From positions 41,821,680-41,885,679 of the forward strand of contig NC_061119.1 in NCBI RefSeq assembly GCF_002878395.1: a DNA stretch of 64,000 nt. The letters run 5' to 3'. The notes beneath the pieces are model-generated. The model saw only the letters and a program-made list of their open reading frames with translations. It was not told the origin of the DNA and did not search any database. The stretch is from Capsicum annuum (lineage: Eukaryota > Streptophyta > Magnoliopsida > Solanales > Solanaceae). Both the position numbers and the translations under genes were made by a program. Numbering within the stretch: the stretch's first letter is position 1; every line of letters begins with the position of its first letter. This document shows positions 33,522 to 44,920 of this stretch, piece after piece.

Positions 33522-35139
33522 CTAACTTCATTAATTAAGGGTTTGTTTGGTCATAATTTCAAATCATAACTTAAAATCAGATTAATTTAAAGTTGAAATT
33601 TTTTTTGAACATACGATTTGAATCTCAAAAATTATTCTCTTTTTTCTCTCATAAACATGAAAAAACACATTAAGGAAACTATCAGAACTTCTCTAATTAT
33701 TGTACAATCTGATCAAATAAGCAAATCATAATTTATAAATAAGGTACCAGATTATCCTAATTATATTCGTTGTATTAATAAATTACATATCTCTATATTC
33801 ATTATTTAAGTAAATACTTGTGATTACATGCTATTAAATCAAAACTTCAAATATGAGCTCAAGTTGCACGATCCAACTCCTATTGGAAGTTGTGTTACTC
33901 TTCTTCTCTTAATTAGGAAGTTACAAAAGAAAAGTAACTCAGCCACATTAAACTTGGATAAGTTGCAAGCCTCACCCATCATTTGATGTTACAACACATA
34001 TAAATATAAACTCCAAAGGACCAGACTCATTCCACCATAAACTTAGCATGGAACATTGTTGTATGCTAAAGTTCACCAGGTAAGATTCACCTTTTGTCAT
34101 ATTTCCCCCAGAAGGCAAGTGCTACCTTTGAAAGTTATCATTGGTGGGCATATCTTTCACTAACTAGCTTAGACAAATGAATATTTTAGTGGAGGGTACT
34201 CTATCCATCTCATAAAGAGTCCCTAAATTTGGGTGTAAAACAGATACAATCTTTGTTGGTACAGTAATTTTGAATTTTGAGTGTTGCAAATAGTGAATTC
34301 TTTATAGCACATAAAGAGAATGTGTCCTTTCATACTTGAGTATATATGCCTGTCTTTTATAATTTGGGTCCTAGCCACTACTATTTTTAGAAAAAAATAA
34401 AGGAAAATTTTGTGGAAATGAGAGTAATTTGTTTTTATGCTTTTGGGAAGAATATTTCTTAAAGAGTGGAATGTGAAAAAGTCACTGATCTTTCTATCCC
34501 CAAAATAAGTAGAGGTTAGTAATGCACCATGATCAGTTACATAATGTTTCATTTGAATTCATCTCAAACTAACATTATTCAGAATGAAAATACAAATAAA
34601 CACTAGGTGTATAAAAAATATTGTAAGTATATAAATTTCTACTATCATAAACTCTTATAGGGTAAAAACACACCTAGAAAATATAAGAACTAAGCAAATA
34701 TACTAACATGACTAAAAGTTATATCCAATCAATTGATATTATTTATATAAATTTATTCCAACCTTTATGCCTCATCTTATGCTAAATTTGCATGAATTTC
34801 AAGAGTTGGTAGGTATTTAGAAATAATTTCTTTCACTGGAATTATAGGCATACCTCGTTCCAGTTTTAAGACCTCACCATGGATTTGCACCAATGGACTG
34901 CTGCACCTAGAGGATGACTCAGGACACATGACCAAATATTTCAAACGGTCTTTCTCTTATTTTAATTTTGTTCTCAATGTATGCTACTTGCATTCGTGAT
35001 CATTTTTAATCTTATCTAATTTTTTATTACCACATATCCCTCGGGTCTTAGCATTTGCATCTCTGCAACAACCATTAAATTTGTGGATGTGTTGGACTGC
35101 GCATTTCTGTAATTCACTTTCATATAACTATCCTGTAAA

Positions 35140-35195
35140 CTTATTATAGTTCACTTTAATATGCATACTTATTATAGTTCACTTTAATATGCATA
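35140..35195. repeat. 28-bp perfect tandem duplication
   Basis: cttattatagttcactttaa plus tatgcata is present twice head-to-tail (35140-35167, 35168-35195) without mismatches, so the duplication is recent relative to its surroundings. Confidence 0.95.
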
Positions 35196-35466
35196 CTTTT
35201 ATATACAACATAACACCTAAGTAGTACTCGTTTATCTCAATCATCTGATTTTTATCACATAGAGAATGGATATATGAGCCTCAATATATGAATTGTTTGT
35301 ATTTAGGCAGCATAATATAATCTTGCAACTTGTCATGCTGCCTATATTTTAAATCTATCCAGAGATAAAGAAAACATATAAATAATACTAACGTACACCA
35401 CATAATAGAAGAATCCATTTCTACTTGGATTTTATACATAGTTTCTCTTAAATGGGTGCGAATAAG

Positions 35467-35790
35467 TGGAAGTTTAGACATAAATATTGTGATTTTAAAA
35501 AAAAAAAAAAAATAGTATTTGAAAAAGTTGAAATTGGTATTTGAAAATTGGAGTTGTATTTGAACATAAATATAAATTGGAGTTATGTTTAGCTATACAT
35601 ACAGATTGGAGTTATTTTTGAATTTTGCGAGTTATTTGAAGTGAAAAACGTGAATAAAATTTTGGAGTATTTTGAATTTTGAAATTCAATTTCAAGTTAA
35701 AATTCTGAAAAAATATAACAACTCTATGTTTAAACAATTTCTAAAATAATATTTGAAAAAAAATATTCATAATCAAACAAGTATGTACAT
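35467..35790. mobile_element. MITE-like repeat block (low confidence)
   Basis: The block is built from short related phrases such as ttggagttgtatttgaacata, ttggagttatgtttagctata and ttggagttatttttgaatttt, bracketed by agtttagacataaat on the left and ataatcaaacaagtatg on the right. Solanaceae non-autonomous elements with 'tgtttggacat' phrases look like this. No clean terminal inverted repeats or target duplication could be fixed. Confidence 0.35.
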
Positions 35791-36029
35791 ATAAAAATGG
35801 CTTTCGTCCTAACATGGAGCCCACAAAAAAGAAAATAACGAAATGATCAAGATCATCAGTGTCTAAAGTCCGGCATCAAACCCCCAAATTGAGCATCCAC
35901 TCGCACTCACGACGTGCATTTGGACGAGGTATAAATACTGCGCATATTATGTGCACTACAGTGGAGGATATCGTTCTTCAATAACGGGTTCATCCAAATC
36001 TGATATTTTCTATACTTAATAAATAAATA

Positions 36030-36180
36030 AATATATGGTGATTGTCGTTAGAAATTGGTGGTGATGATGATTGTAAATAAACATGATAATTGAATATAAT
36101 GATAGACGAGTGTGGTGTTCGTGGTACTTGATGATGGTGGTTGTAATTGTAGTTGATGGTGGTGGGTGACAATGATGGCT
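36030..36180. repeat. GAT/TGG-rich simple sequence
   Basis: Strings of gatgatgat, tggtggttgt and gatggtggtgggtga give a purine-skewed low-complexity stretch. The 60-66-codon frames on the minus strand (His/Thr/Ser-rich) are translations of this simple sequence and not proteins. Confidence 0.75.
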
Positions 36181-38508
36181 AACAGCGAAAATTAATAGAG
36201 TAGTGATGAATCGCATGTCATCTTTATAAAAATCTTTAAGTTAATATTTTTATGATATTAAATTTTGTTATGAATCTTAATTGTTCAAATATATCCAGAC
36301 ACTGTAAGTAATTGTAAAATTATAAAAATAAGTATACTTAATTATTAAGATTCAAAGGGAAAAATAAATAGATTTAATGATTGAGTTTGAACGATTAAGA
36401 TTAAGACATTCAAGTGCCGACGAATGAGGTAAATTTTATAATGGAGAAAGTTTGTTTTTCTTCTTTTAATCCACCTTTTCGGAAAGTTAGAAGTACAAGT
36501 TGATTTCAGTAAGTTTTTCAATCTTTAGTTACCATACAAAGGTATGTTCGAAAGGATTCCAACAATTAAAAGTAAAATGTAAAATTCCTAAAATTATTCT
36601 TTTCCTCTTGGGTTTGGCTTCCACCAAAGGCCAAATCATAATATCAAAGTGAAATCAGCATTAAAGGAACAAAAACAAAAAAGTGGAAACAAATAATTAA
36701 ATTTGCTTTTGTGGACTAAGTTTTTTTTTTTAATTTCCACTTAGTATTTGGTAATCACATTGGAGTCCGCGTAAATTTGAATACGCATCAGAACGTCTCA
36801 TATTGAGAGGTAAAGCAGTCCCTAACAAAGACGACTTTGTACCTTAAGAGACTCAAGCCCAATATATTTGATTTTTGTGAAGTTGATAGCAACTCCCTCG
36901 TGACTACCTTTTAATTTAGTGAGAGCTCAACCATACCCAACTCATGACAATGGCATGAGACCTTTTTAAGGTACTTGTTTGTTATAGTTTCTTGACTTCA
37001 TGTTAACTCTTTTGTTTGGATTCTGTTCTGTTCGGACCAAATATAATTGTGGTTCTTTGGTGTCAGCTAACCTGATTTGGCGCTCTCACCAACTACATTA
37101 GTAACGACTTAAAATTTTGAGAGTTAAATGATCAAAATTATATTCAAATTATTACTTTTTCACGACTATCGGACTGGATTTCCTAACACCTCGGAAAATT
37201 GATCAAGAAAGATGATAGCATTTTTTTTCTCTTCTTTACTGGTAGGACAATCTTCTCTTATCGCCTTCATTCTTGCCCGATAATAGAGAACCAAGCCCCT
37301 TTTTAATTTATTCATTTGTACAAGTAGAAAGGATCATCATATTTCGACTATCTATTGTCTTCTGTTGGCCAAATATTTAAAATCAAGCGATAATAGATGC
37401 ATGTGGACTTAAAAGCCCATGAAGTCTCTTCAAGCTTTCTTCGTATATCATTAAATTGTTGATCTTCATTATTTATTTTATAGAGATGATAAAAATAAAC
37501 TTTCAAAACATCGAGAGCTTCACCTATGGTCACTAAGCTTTATATACATTATACAAAAATCACTTTTCTTTTTTTCATTACACAAAAGTCATCAAACTTT
37601 GTTCCGCTCATCAGAAAAGTTACTTTAGCCAAATTTTATAATAATCTCACTTGAAAAATATGTGATAGCCTTAATTAATGCATTTGCTTATTTAAATAAA
37701 GCTAATAAACTAAACTAATATTATATACATAATGAAGCATATATCCAGCTCATATTCAACAGAAAGACCCCACCTAATATTGAAAAATAGCTAGCATTTT
37801 AGCACATATTAGAATGCACCACTTTGAAACGGTTTCATTTTTTAAAAATTTACCTTTGTTATCTTGTTCTATTTTTTTTTATTTTAATAGATTTTAGTTT
37901 CATAAAAATATCAACAAAAAATTTTAATAAAAACAATCTCCACTAGTTGACCTAATCTATTAAGAAACTAATTGAATGTTGTCCGTGCTACGCGTAGACC
38001 CAATGTTGATACTTGAAAACTCTAAGATATGTCATATTCTATCATTTATAATTGGGACCTTCATCTATTTTGTTGCTAAATTCACACACATATATATACA
38101 CACACATTATTTTTTTTAGATCAATGAAATTCATATTAGAATATTTTAAGTTGTTAAAAATATAATGATAAATTTTTTAAAAAAATAAATAAATTAAAAC
38201 GGAGAGAAGCAAAAAATTTTCTGATACAAAAATGTTTTAAATTGTTGATTATGATAATTTAGCATACTTTTAATGTAATTTTAAATATATGATAAACTAA
38301 AAAAAAAAAAATAAGACAAATTAAAACAGAGAAGAACACTAAATTTTTTGAATTGGGGTACACTGAAGAAGGCATGTTGATCAAGTGCTCCCTACTTCAA
38401 CAACTCAACTACCGTTTCTTATATAGGAGAAAGAGTGTTGGTGTTCTCCAATTTTATAATTCATTGGTGGAATTGAATTGGGCACGTATAAAATGGGTCA
38501 AGATCTGA

Positions 38509-39624
38509 ATAATATATTATATTTTGTTAAATCCAAATCAAGAACCAATTAAGGTTAGGCGGGATAAGAGAGCTTCTAGGTTGCAAGTTGGGTCTTGGAA
38601 CATTGGTACTTTGCAGGGTAAGTCTATAGAGCTGGTGAAGATTCTTAGAAAGGGGAGGGTTAGTGTAGCGTATGTCCAGGAAACTAAATGGGTAGGCACT
38701 AAAGCGAGAGATGTGGATGGATATAAGTTGTGGTACTCGGGTAGCGTGAGACATAGAAATGGGGTAGGTATCTTAGTAGATGAAGATCTTAGGGAGCAGG
38801 TGGTAGAGGTAAAGAGAGTTAGTGATAGACTGATGTCTATTAAGTTAGTCATAGGAGGGTCTACGATGAACGTTATTAGTGCATATGCCCGGCAAGTAGG
38901 TTTGGATGAAAAGGAGAAGAAGGAATTCTGGGAGGTTTTAGATGAGGTGGTGAGGAATATCCCGAGTACTGAGAAGCTTTTCGTGGGAGAGGATTTCAAT
39001 GGGCATATTGGGTCTTTGTCGAGAGGGTATGATGATGTGCATAGCGGTTTAGGTTTTGGTGAGCGGAATGAAGGAGGAACTTCTCTAATGGATTTTTCTA
39101 GGGCTTTTGGGTTGTGGATAGCAAATTCGAGCTTTCCGAAGAAAGAGGATCACCTTATTATGTTTCGTAGTTCAGTAGCCAAGACTCAGATAGACTTTTT
39201 GCTTCTTAGGAAAGGGGATATAGTGCTATGTAAAGACTGTAAAGTCATACCTAGCGAGAATCCCTCGACTCAACATAGGTTGTTGGTGATGGACGTGGTT
39301 ATCAATAAGGGCAAAAAGAAGAGAAGTAGGAAGGCGCGACCCAGGATTAAGTGGGGGAGCCTGACTTTAGCTAGTGCTTTGGAGATGGAAGAGAAGTTGA
39401 AGAGTAGGGGGCTTAGGAGAGTAGAGGAGGGGGTGGATAATATATGGGAGACCACTTCTAGTTGCATTAGGAAGACCACTAGAGAGGTGTTGGGTGCCTC
39501 GAGAGGTCGATCTGGCAAACATCGAGGAGACTGGTGGTGGAACGAAGAGGTCAAGAGAAAGGTGGAGTCTAAGAAAGTATCTTATGCTAAGTTGGTTGGG
39601 AGCAAGGATGATGAGAAAATATAG
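38509..39624 (+). pseudogene. RTE LINE endonuclease domain
   Basis: Endonuclease/exonuclease/phosphatase fold that nicks the target DNA for target-primed reverse transcription. The frame is open from the stop at 38506; an initiator ATG is absent (the nearest possible start at 38524 is TTG). Motifs include GSWNIGTLQGKSIEL, AYVQETKWVG (catalytic E), HRNGVGILVD, FVGEDFNGHIG (catalytic D-x-N; the preceding glycine is E), QIDFLLLRKGD and STQHRLLVMDVV (catalytic H). The domain is about 290 residues and almost complete. The frame ends at a TAG (39622) in the linker before RT, followed by a frameshift near 39775. Confidence 0.88.
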
Positions 39625-39910
39625 AAGAATAAGGATGAGTATAAGGTTGCTAGAAGAGAGGCTAAGTTAGCGGTTACGGCGACTAAGACAGTAGCTTTTG
39701 AGAGTTTGTATACGACTTTAGAGGAGAAAGACGGAGATAAGAAGTTGTATAGGATGCCCAAGGCCAAGGAGTGGAGGATCGTGACCTTGACCAAGTAAAG
39801 TACATCAAAGGAAAGGATGGTATAGTGTTGGTTGAGGATGCCCTCATTAGGGAGAGGTGGCAGTCTTATTTTCATAAATTTTTGAATGACGAGGGAGGGA
39901 CAAAGGTTCT

Positions 39911-41434
39911 ATGTTGGGAGACTTAGAGATATCTAAAGAGGATCGCGATTATAGTTATTATAGGATTATCGAGGTTGACGAGGTCAAGGGAGCTATTCAC
40001 AAGATGCGGCGGGGTAGGGCGACGGGGCCAGACGAGATTCCAGTAGACTTTTGGAACAGCACTAGCGGGGCAGGTCTGGAGTGGTTGACAAGGTTGTTTA
40101 ATATTACTTTTAGAGCTGTTAAGATGCCTAAAGCATGGAGGTGGAGCATGATAATTCCAGTGTATAAGAACAAGGGAGACATTCAGATTTGTAACAACTA
40201 TAGAGGTATTAAGTTGTTGAGTCATACTATGAATGTTTGGGAAAGGGTGGTAGAGTTGAGGATGAAGAGGATCGTGACGATCTCTGAGAATCAGTTTGGT
40301 TTCATGCCTGGTTGCTCGACCACTAAGGGCATTCACCTTGTGAGGAGATTAGTGGAGCAGTTTCGAGAGAGGAAGAAGGACTTGCACATGGTGTTTATTG
40401 ATCTAGAGAAGGCATATAACAGAGTTCCCAGGGAGATTCTGTGGAGGTGCTTGGAGGCTAGAGGGGTGACCGTGGCATACATTAGGTCGATTTAGGATAT
40501 GTATGATGGTGCGAAGACTCGTATGAAGACGGTAGGTGGAGATTCAGAGCACTTCACAGTTTTGATAGGGTTGCACCAGGGATCGACTCTTAGCCCATTT
40601 CTATTTGCCTTGGTGATGGATGTTTTGACGCGACATATTCAAGGGGAGGTGCGTTGGTGTATGTTATTTGCAGATAATGTGGTTTTGATCGACGAGACTC
40701 GGGGTGGAGTTAATGATAAGTTGTAGGTTTGGAGACAGATGCTTGAATCTAAAGGTTTTTGGTTAAGTATAATAAAGGTGGAGTATTTGGAGTGTAAGTT
40801 CAGTAATATATCGCAAGAAGATGGAGTGGTTGTGAAGCTAGACTCTTAGGACATCCAGAAGAGGGAGAGTTTTAATTATCTGGGGTCTATATTTCAGGGT
40901 AATGGTGAGATTGACAAGGATGTCACGCATCGTATTGGGGCAGGGTGGTTGAAGTGGAGGCTCTCTTTTGGAGTCCTTTGTGATAAGAAGGTACATCCAA
41001 AGCTTAAATGCAAGTTCTACAGAGTGATAGTCCGGACGAATGTGCTGTATAGAGTGGAGTGTTGGCCAGTTAAAAACTACCACATCCAAAAGATGAAGGT
41101 GGCAGAGATGTGAATTTTGCAATGGAGGTGTAGACATACCAAGAAAGATAGGATAAGGAATAAGATTATTCGAGAGAAGGTGGGAGTTGCCTCGATAGAA
41201 GATAAGTTGCGAGAAGTGAGGCTACGTTGGTTCGAGCATATGATGAGGAGGGGCCCTGATGCTCCAGTGCGGAGGTGTGGGACTCTGACTATGGATGGTT
41301 TTAGGCGGGCCAGAAGTAGACCGAAGAAATATTGGAGGGAGGTGATTTGGTATGATATGGATCAATTACAGCTTACAGAGGACATGAACCTTGATAGGAA
41401 GCTATGGAGGACGCGGATTAAGGTAGAGGGTTAG
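39911..41434 (+). pseudogene. RTE LINE reverse transcriptase (catalytic site mutated)
   Basis: Frame 39911-40495 covers RT motifs: [57 protein letters not shown] and [19 protein letters not shown]. After a stop at 40493-40495 the frame continues at 40499-40726 with LHQGSTLSPFLFALVMDVL and the catalytic box MLFADNVVL at 40667-40678, where FADD has become FADN (GAT to AAT). The C-terminal region at 41117-41434 reads [19 protein letters not shown] to [10 protein letters not shown], typical of RTE. With FADN and several stops it cannot be active. Confidence 0.9.
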
Positions 41435-41671
41435 GGGGTGGGAGCACGGCGGTAGTAATAGGGGAGTGCTCCTTTGGGTCTGGAGTTTCTGGTTCGTAGT
41501 GTTGGGGCTGTAGTTTTTGGGGTTAGTGGTGTTGGCTTTTTTTGCATCCCGTACTAGTTTACTATGCACTTATCTTTTGTGTTTGTTATACTCTTAGTTT
41601 GTTTTGTGTACTATACTAGTTTGTATCCGCTTACGTTTTGTATTTGTTATACTGTTATTGGTCCTAAGCTA

Positions 41672-41790
41672 GGGGTCTATCGGAAACATCCTCTCTACTT
41701 CTCTTGAGGTAGTGGTATGATCTGCGTACACTCTACCCTCCTCAAACCCCACTAGGTGGGAATACACTAGGTATGTTGTTGTTGTTGTTG
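41672..41790 (+). repeat. RTE LINE 3' tail with (TTG)n
   Basis: The terminal block ggggtctatcggaaacatcc through ccccactaggtgggaataca to (TTG)n at 41775-41790 is the sequence recognised by the LINE reverse transcriptase and shared with Solanaceae SINE families. The shared end suggests those SINEs are mobilised by this LINE type (established for similar partnerships, inferred here). Confidence 0.85.
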
Positions 41791-42189
41791 TATGTCATTT
41801 CTCAAATGAAATTATTATAAAATTCGATCAAAGTGATTTTTTTTATGGTCGGAGCAAAGTTCAATGATTTTTGTGTAATGAAAGAAAGAAAAGTTACTTT
41901 CCTGTAATGAATATAAAGCTAAATGACCATAAATGAAATTTTCTCAAACACCAATATAGAGTTTGTTATTTGCTCGATAAAGGGAGTTAGACCATGAATA
42001 AAGAAGTAAGAAATAATTTTGATTTTAATTATTTTGTGAGATTCGAAGAAATACATTTCTTCCTTTCTCGTGTTTTATGATAACATCACATGAATAAATT
42101 TTTTGAACCTTACATGGATTCGACTCTTCTCTATTTTAACCCTCTCATTTTTTTCAAGTCCCTATTTGGATGAAAGTTACATGTCACAA

Positions 42190-43030
42190 TAGTGCCGTCA
42201 ATATGGTCCAATCATGTTTAGCTGGCCCGGCCCAACTCATAATTTAATAGGGTTGGGTTAAGATGTTTAAAGCCCATTTAAGAACAAGGTTTTTTAGCCT
42301 AACTCAAAAAAAATCTGCAGGTCTGTAGGACTTGAGCAATATGGGTTGGGACGGTCAGTGGGCCAAATAAAAAATAGTTAAAAATAAAATAGAGTACTAA
42401 GAATAACAAGAGAAGTTCATATTGAAAATCTACTAAAACCATCATACATATTTAAATATTAATTATGTTTATAAGACTATATAAATAATTAAAATATAAA
42501 ATAATAAATTTTGAATCAGATTTGCTTGATGAAAATGATGTGATGGTGTTTTTTTCTTTTCGAGGAGCTCATTTTCACTTTTAAGAATTAAATATTGATA
42601 TTTTTTTTGTTTATTATGATCGACTGAAATAATTTTTTTTAATATTACTATTTAGCTAGATCTATTGTTACTCATTAACTATTTAGTTTGCTTGTCAATA
42701 TTTCTATTTGATTTGAATTATATCATGTCAAAAGTTATTTAGTTTTGTAGATTAATTTGAGACTTGATAACAAGTAGTTACATCATGTAATATTATATAG
42801 TAAATATTGATGTTATTCATAATTTAAAATTTATATTAAGATTATAAAAATAATACACTTTAAAGAGTGGGTTGGCCCGTAAAAGTCTGCAGCCCCCAAA
42901 GTGATGGATTGGGCTTGTTGTTTTTTGACCCGCCATCTTGATAGGCCAACCCGGCCTGACATATGAAATTTCAAAGTCCGTGTAGGCCAACCTAAATGGG
43001 CTGAATTAGCCCATATTGACAACTCCATTT
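42190..43030. mobile_element. Probable non-autonomous hAT-like element
   Basis: The left edge gccgtcaatatggtcc with ggcccggcccaactc and the right edge ggctgaattagcccatattgacaac are inverted (right reversed: gttgtcaatatgggctaatt). The imperfect inverted ends extend about 40 bp and include subterminal 'ggcccaac'-type strings; similar ends appear in plant hAT-type elements. The interior is AT-rich and non-coding. No 8-bp duplication could be confirmed. The short minus frame at 42831-43067 is a translation of the right end and is not a gene. Confidence 0.5.
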
Positions 43031-44612
43031 CATAATTAAAAATTAAAGGTGGAGATTTAGGTTGCATTGGTTTTTATTAAGACTAGCTTATACAAACGTG
43101 CATTACATGTTGTCAGTTATACGTATGTATATTGATTGAGAATCAATGCGGGAAAGGAACCTCCTCATCTCTCAGATCTAGAGGAAAACTCCTAGTTAAA
43201 TCTCTCAGAGACTTGGATTGATGCACATCGATGAGAGAAAAACTTAAAATTCGTGTCATGTATATAGCCCACAACTACTGTTATGATGTAAATCAACAAC
43301 TGCCGTATTAATTTTAATTTTTTGTTCATAAACCTTAAAAAGGTTCTGAATTTAAAATTGTAGTCTTTTAAATATATAACGAATCAATATTCTTTTCTTA
43401 TGTGGAAACCTCCTTATTTGTGTGGACAATTTAATAGAGACTCAATATAATCTTACTCCTTATCCTTTTTATTAGCCAGTTATGATCTTTAGGCTTTTAT
43501 CAATACTTTTAGGCCTATTTGTTATTTTTATCAATAATATATTTAAATCTTCTTAGTATCTAAACAAATTAAAAGTATCTGAAGCTCACTAATTAGTGAT
43601 ATTTTAAAGCCATTGATTTTAGTGTTTGACTTTATAACTTCAAAAAAATTTAAAAAAATGGACAATAAGTTAAAACAAAAGTGACTGAAAAATTTGAATG
43701 ACTGCTCATATGCCAGGTTGATCACTTATCAGATGGTCCACTAAGTTTGTAGTTATTATCTTAAAAATCACTTATTAGTTGAGTGACATCTAAAAAATAA
43801 ATGTCTAGTATGTCTTATCAAACCAAAACATTTAGCAAAGGTTACACCACTAAATTAATTACAACTAAAACACAATCCCCTTGTTAGAAAAAAATAATTA
43901 AATAACACAATCACATTGTTAAAAAGAAAATAAATTAAACAAACTAGCTCAATAATACACAAAGAACATAATGTGATGCTTGATAAGACTTGAGGTTGAG
44001 AACATCGAATTTTTCTAGCAAACACAGATGACATCCAATAACAATTAGGTATTGTTAAAACTCTTTAACTGGAGAATTATTTATAAAGACATAGAATCAC
44101 AACACAGTTAGAATTAACTTGAAATTAGGTATTGTTTTCGGTTAGAGGTAGATTTACTAAGTATCCTAGTTGATTTTGATGTTCTATTGTAACAAAAATT
44201 TTGAATATTCAATTTTATCTAATTAGTATACCAAACTATCTTAATATTCCTTTAAACTTAATTAAGAAGCCCAAAATTGTCAAAAAGTTGATAGGTTCAT
44301 CATTTAAATTAAAGTTATGCATATTAAAGATTCAACACTTATGACAACATAATATTTGAAACTCAAGTAATAAGTTTAATTAAAGATTCAATCATAACAT
44401 TAACGAATAATATTACAAAATTGTCAAATAACATAATTAAAACCAAGTCACAATTAAACAAACAAAGAAAAAATAAGATAAACCTTTAATTATTTTTACC
44501 ACTTCATTCAGCAGCAACATGCTTCTTTCTTTCAACTTTGATAAAAAAAAAATATCTGAAAGAGAAATACGAGAAATTATAAGAAGGAGGGAATTCATTA
44601 TCTCTACCAAAA
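43031..44612. other. Non-coding AT-rich interval
   Basis: No coding potential, clear repeat boundaries or RNA gene was recognised. Reading frames are short and without family resemblance. Confidence 0.6.
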
Positions 44613-44621
44613 TAAGAAAAA

Positions 44622-44911
44622 GAGAAAATACACTATTTTCATCCTGAACTGTAAACGAAATTGTTGAGACACACTCCAACTTAAAGGGGTCCTATTAACC
44701 CCCTCCGAACTAATTAAAACTGTACTTTTGGCAACCTTAAGTGCCTATGTGGCACATTGCGTGAATCAACATGCTGAAGGTCGACGTAGGCACTTAAGGT
44801 TGTCAAAAATACAGTTTTAATTAGTCCAGGGGAGTAATAGGACCCCCTTTAAGTTGGGGTGTGTCTCAACAATTTTATTTATAGTTCAGGGTGGAAACAG
44901 TGCATTTACTC
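44622..44911. mobile_element. Mutator-type MITE with 9-bp target duplication
   Basis: A 290-bp element with long terminal inverted repeats covering most of its length. The left end reads gagaaaatacactattttca and the right end, reversed, gagtaaatgcactgtttcca. Both continue with cctgaact, ttgttgagacacac and ccaacttaaaggggtcc to about 130 bp each. It is flanked by TAAGAAAAA on both sides (44613-44621 and 44912-44920). A perfect 9-bp duplication plus long inverted repeats is the hallmark of Mutator-superfamily insertions. No transposase; it depends on an element elsewhere. Confidence 0.93.
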
Positions 44912-44920
44912 TAAGAAAAA

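Larger units (their letters stand above)
33527..37510. other. Non-coding, AT-rich interval with small repeats
   Basis: About 4 kb without a recognisable gene. Features noted separately are a 28-bp tandem duplication (35140-35195), a MITE-like block (35467-35790) and GAT/TGG-rich simple sequence (36030-36180). An inverted pair at 36273-36290 and 36385-36404 (gaatcttaattgttcaaa / tttgaacgattaagatt) suggests a small decayed palindromic MITE. A weak promoter-plus-exon candidate at 33999-34081 is discussed under findings. Confidence 0.55.
38509..41790 (+). mobile_element. RTE-type LINE
   Basis: A non-LTR retrotransposon with an apurinic-type endonuclease then reverse transcriptase, a ~350-bp 3' untranslated region and a (TTG)n end. 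The tail sequence about 41672-41770 (ctgcgtacactctaccctcc, ccccactaggtgggaataca, tatgttgttg) is shared with Solanaceae RTE LINEs and some SINEs. GC content is higher than the flanks, which is typical. The 5' end is not defined; no ATG precedes the endonuclease frame, so it is probably 5'-truncated. No secure target-site duplication was found. Confidence 0.85.
37511..41936. mobile_element. Terminal-inverted-repeat element split by a LINE
   Basis: The segment 37511-37672 is, reversed, clearly homologous to 41797-41936; shared strings include ttttgtgtaatga, aaagttactttcctg/aaaagtgatttttg and tgaccata. The arms are about 150 bp with scattered differences. Between them lie about 840 bp of AT-rich non-coding DNA and the 3.3-kb RTE LINE, whose 3' tail abuts the right arm. 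Removing the LINE leaves a non-coding element of about 1.1 kb. The outermost ends and target duplication are uncertain. Confidence 0.6.

Noticed and set aside
34223..34552. 109-codon minus-strand frame in the intergenic interval
   Set aside because: No recognisable domain, compositionally like random AT-rich sequence, no promoter or exon context. Not called as a gene.
36016..36216. His/Thr-rich minus-strand frames as small proteins
   Set aside because: They are translations of GAT/TGG simple sequence.
38538..38999. 153-codon minus-strand open frame
   Set aside because: Antisense of the RTE LINE endonuclease; T/S/L-rich composition reflects the complementary strand.
39923..40336. 137-codon minus-strand open frame
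   Set aside because: Antisense of the RTE reverse transcriptase frame; no independent homology.
38027..41801. tatgtcat(a)ttct at 38027 and tatgtcatttct at 41791 as LINE target duplication
   Set aside because: Would require about 480 bp of AT-rich, non-LINE-like sequence as the 5' end; the match is short and one base out of register.
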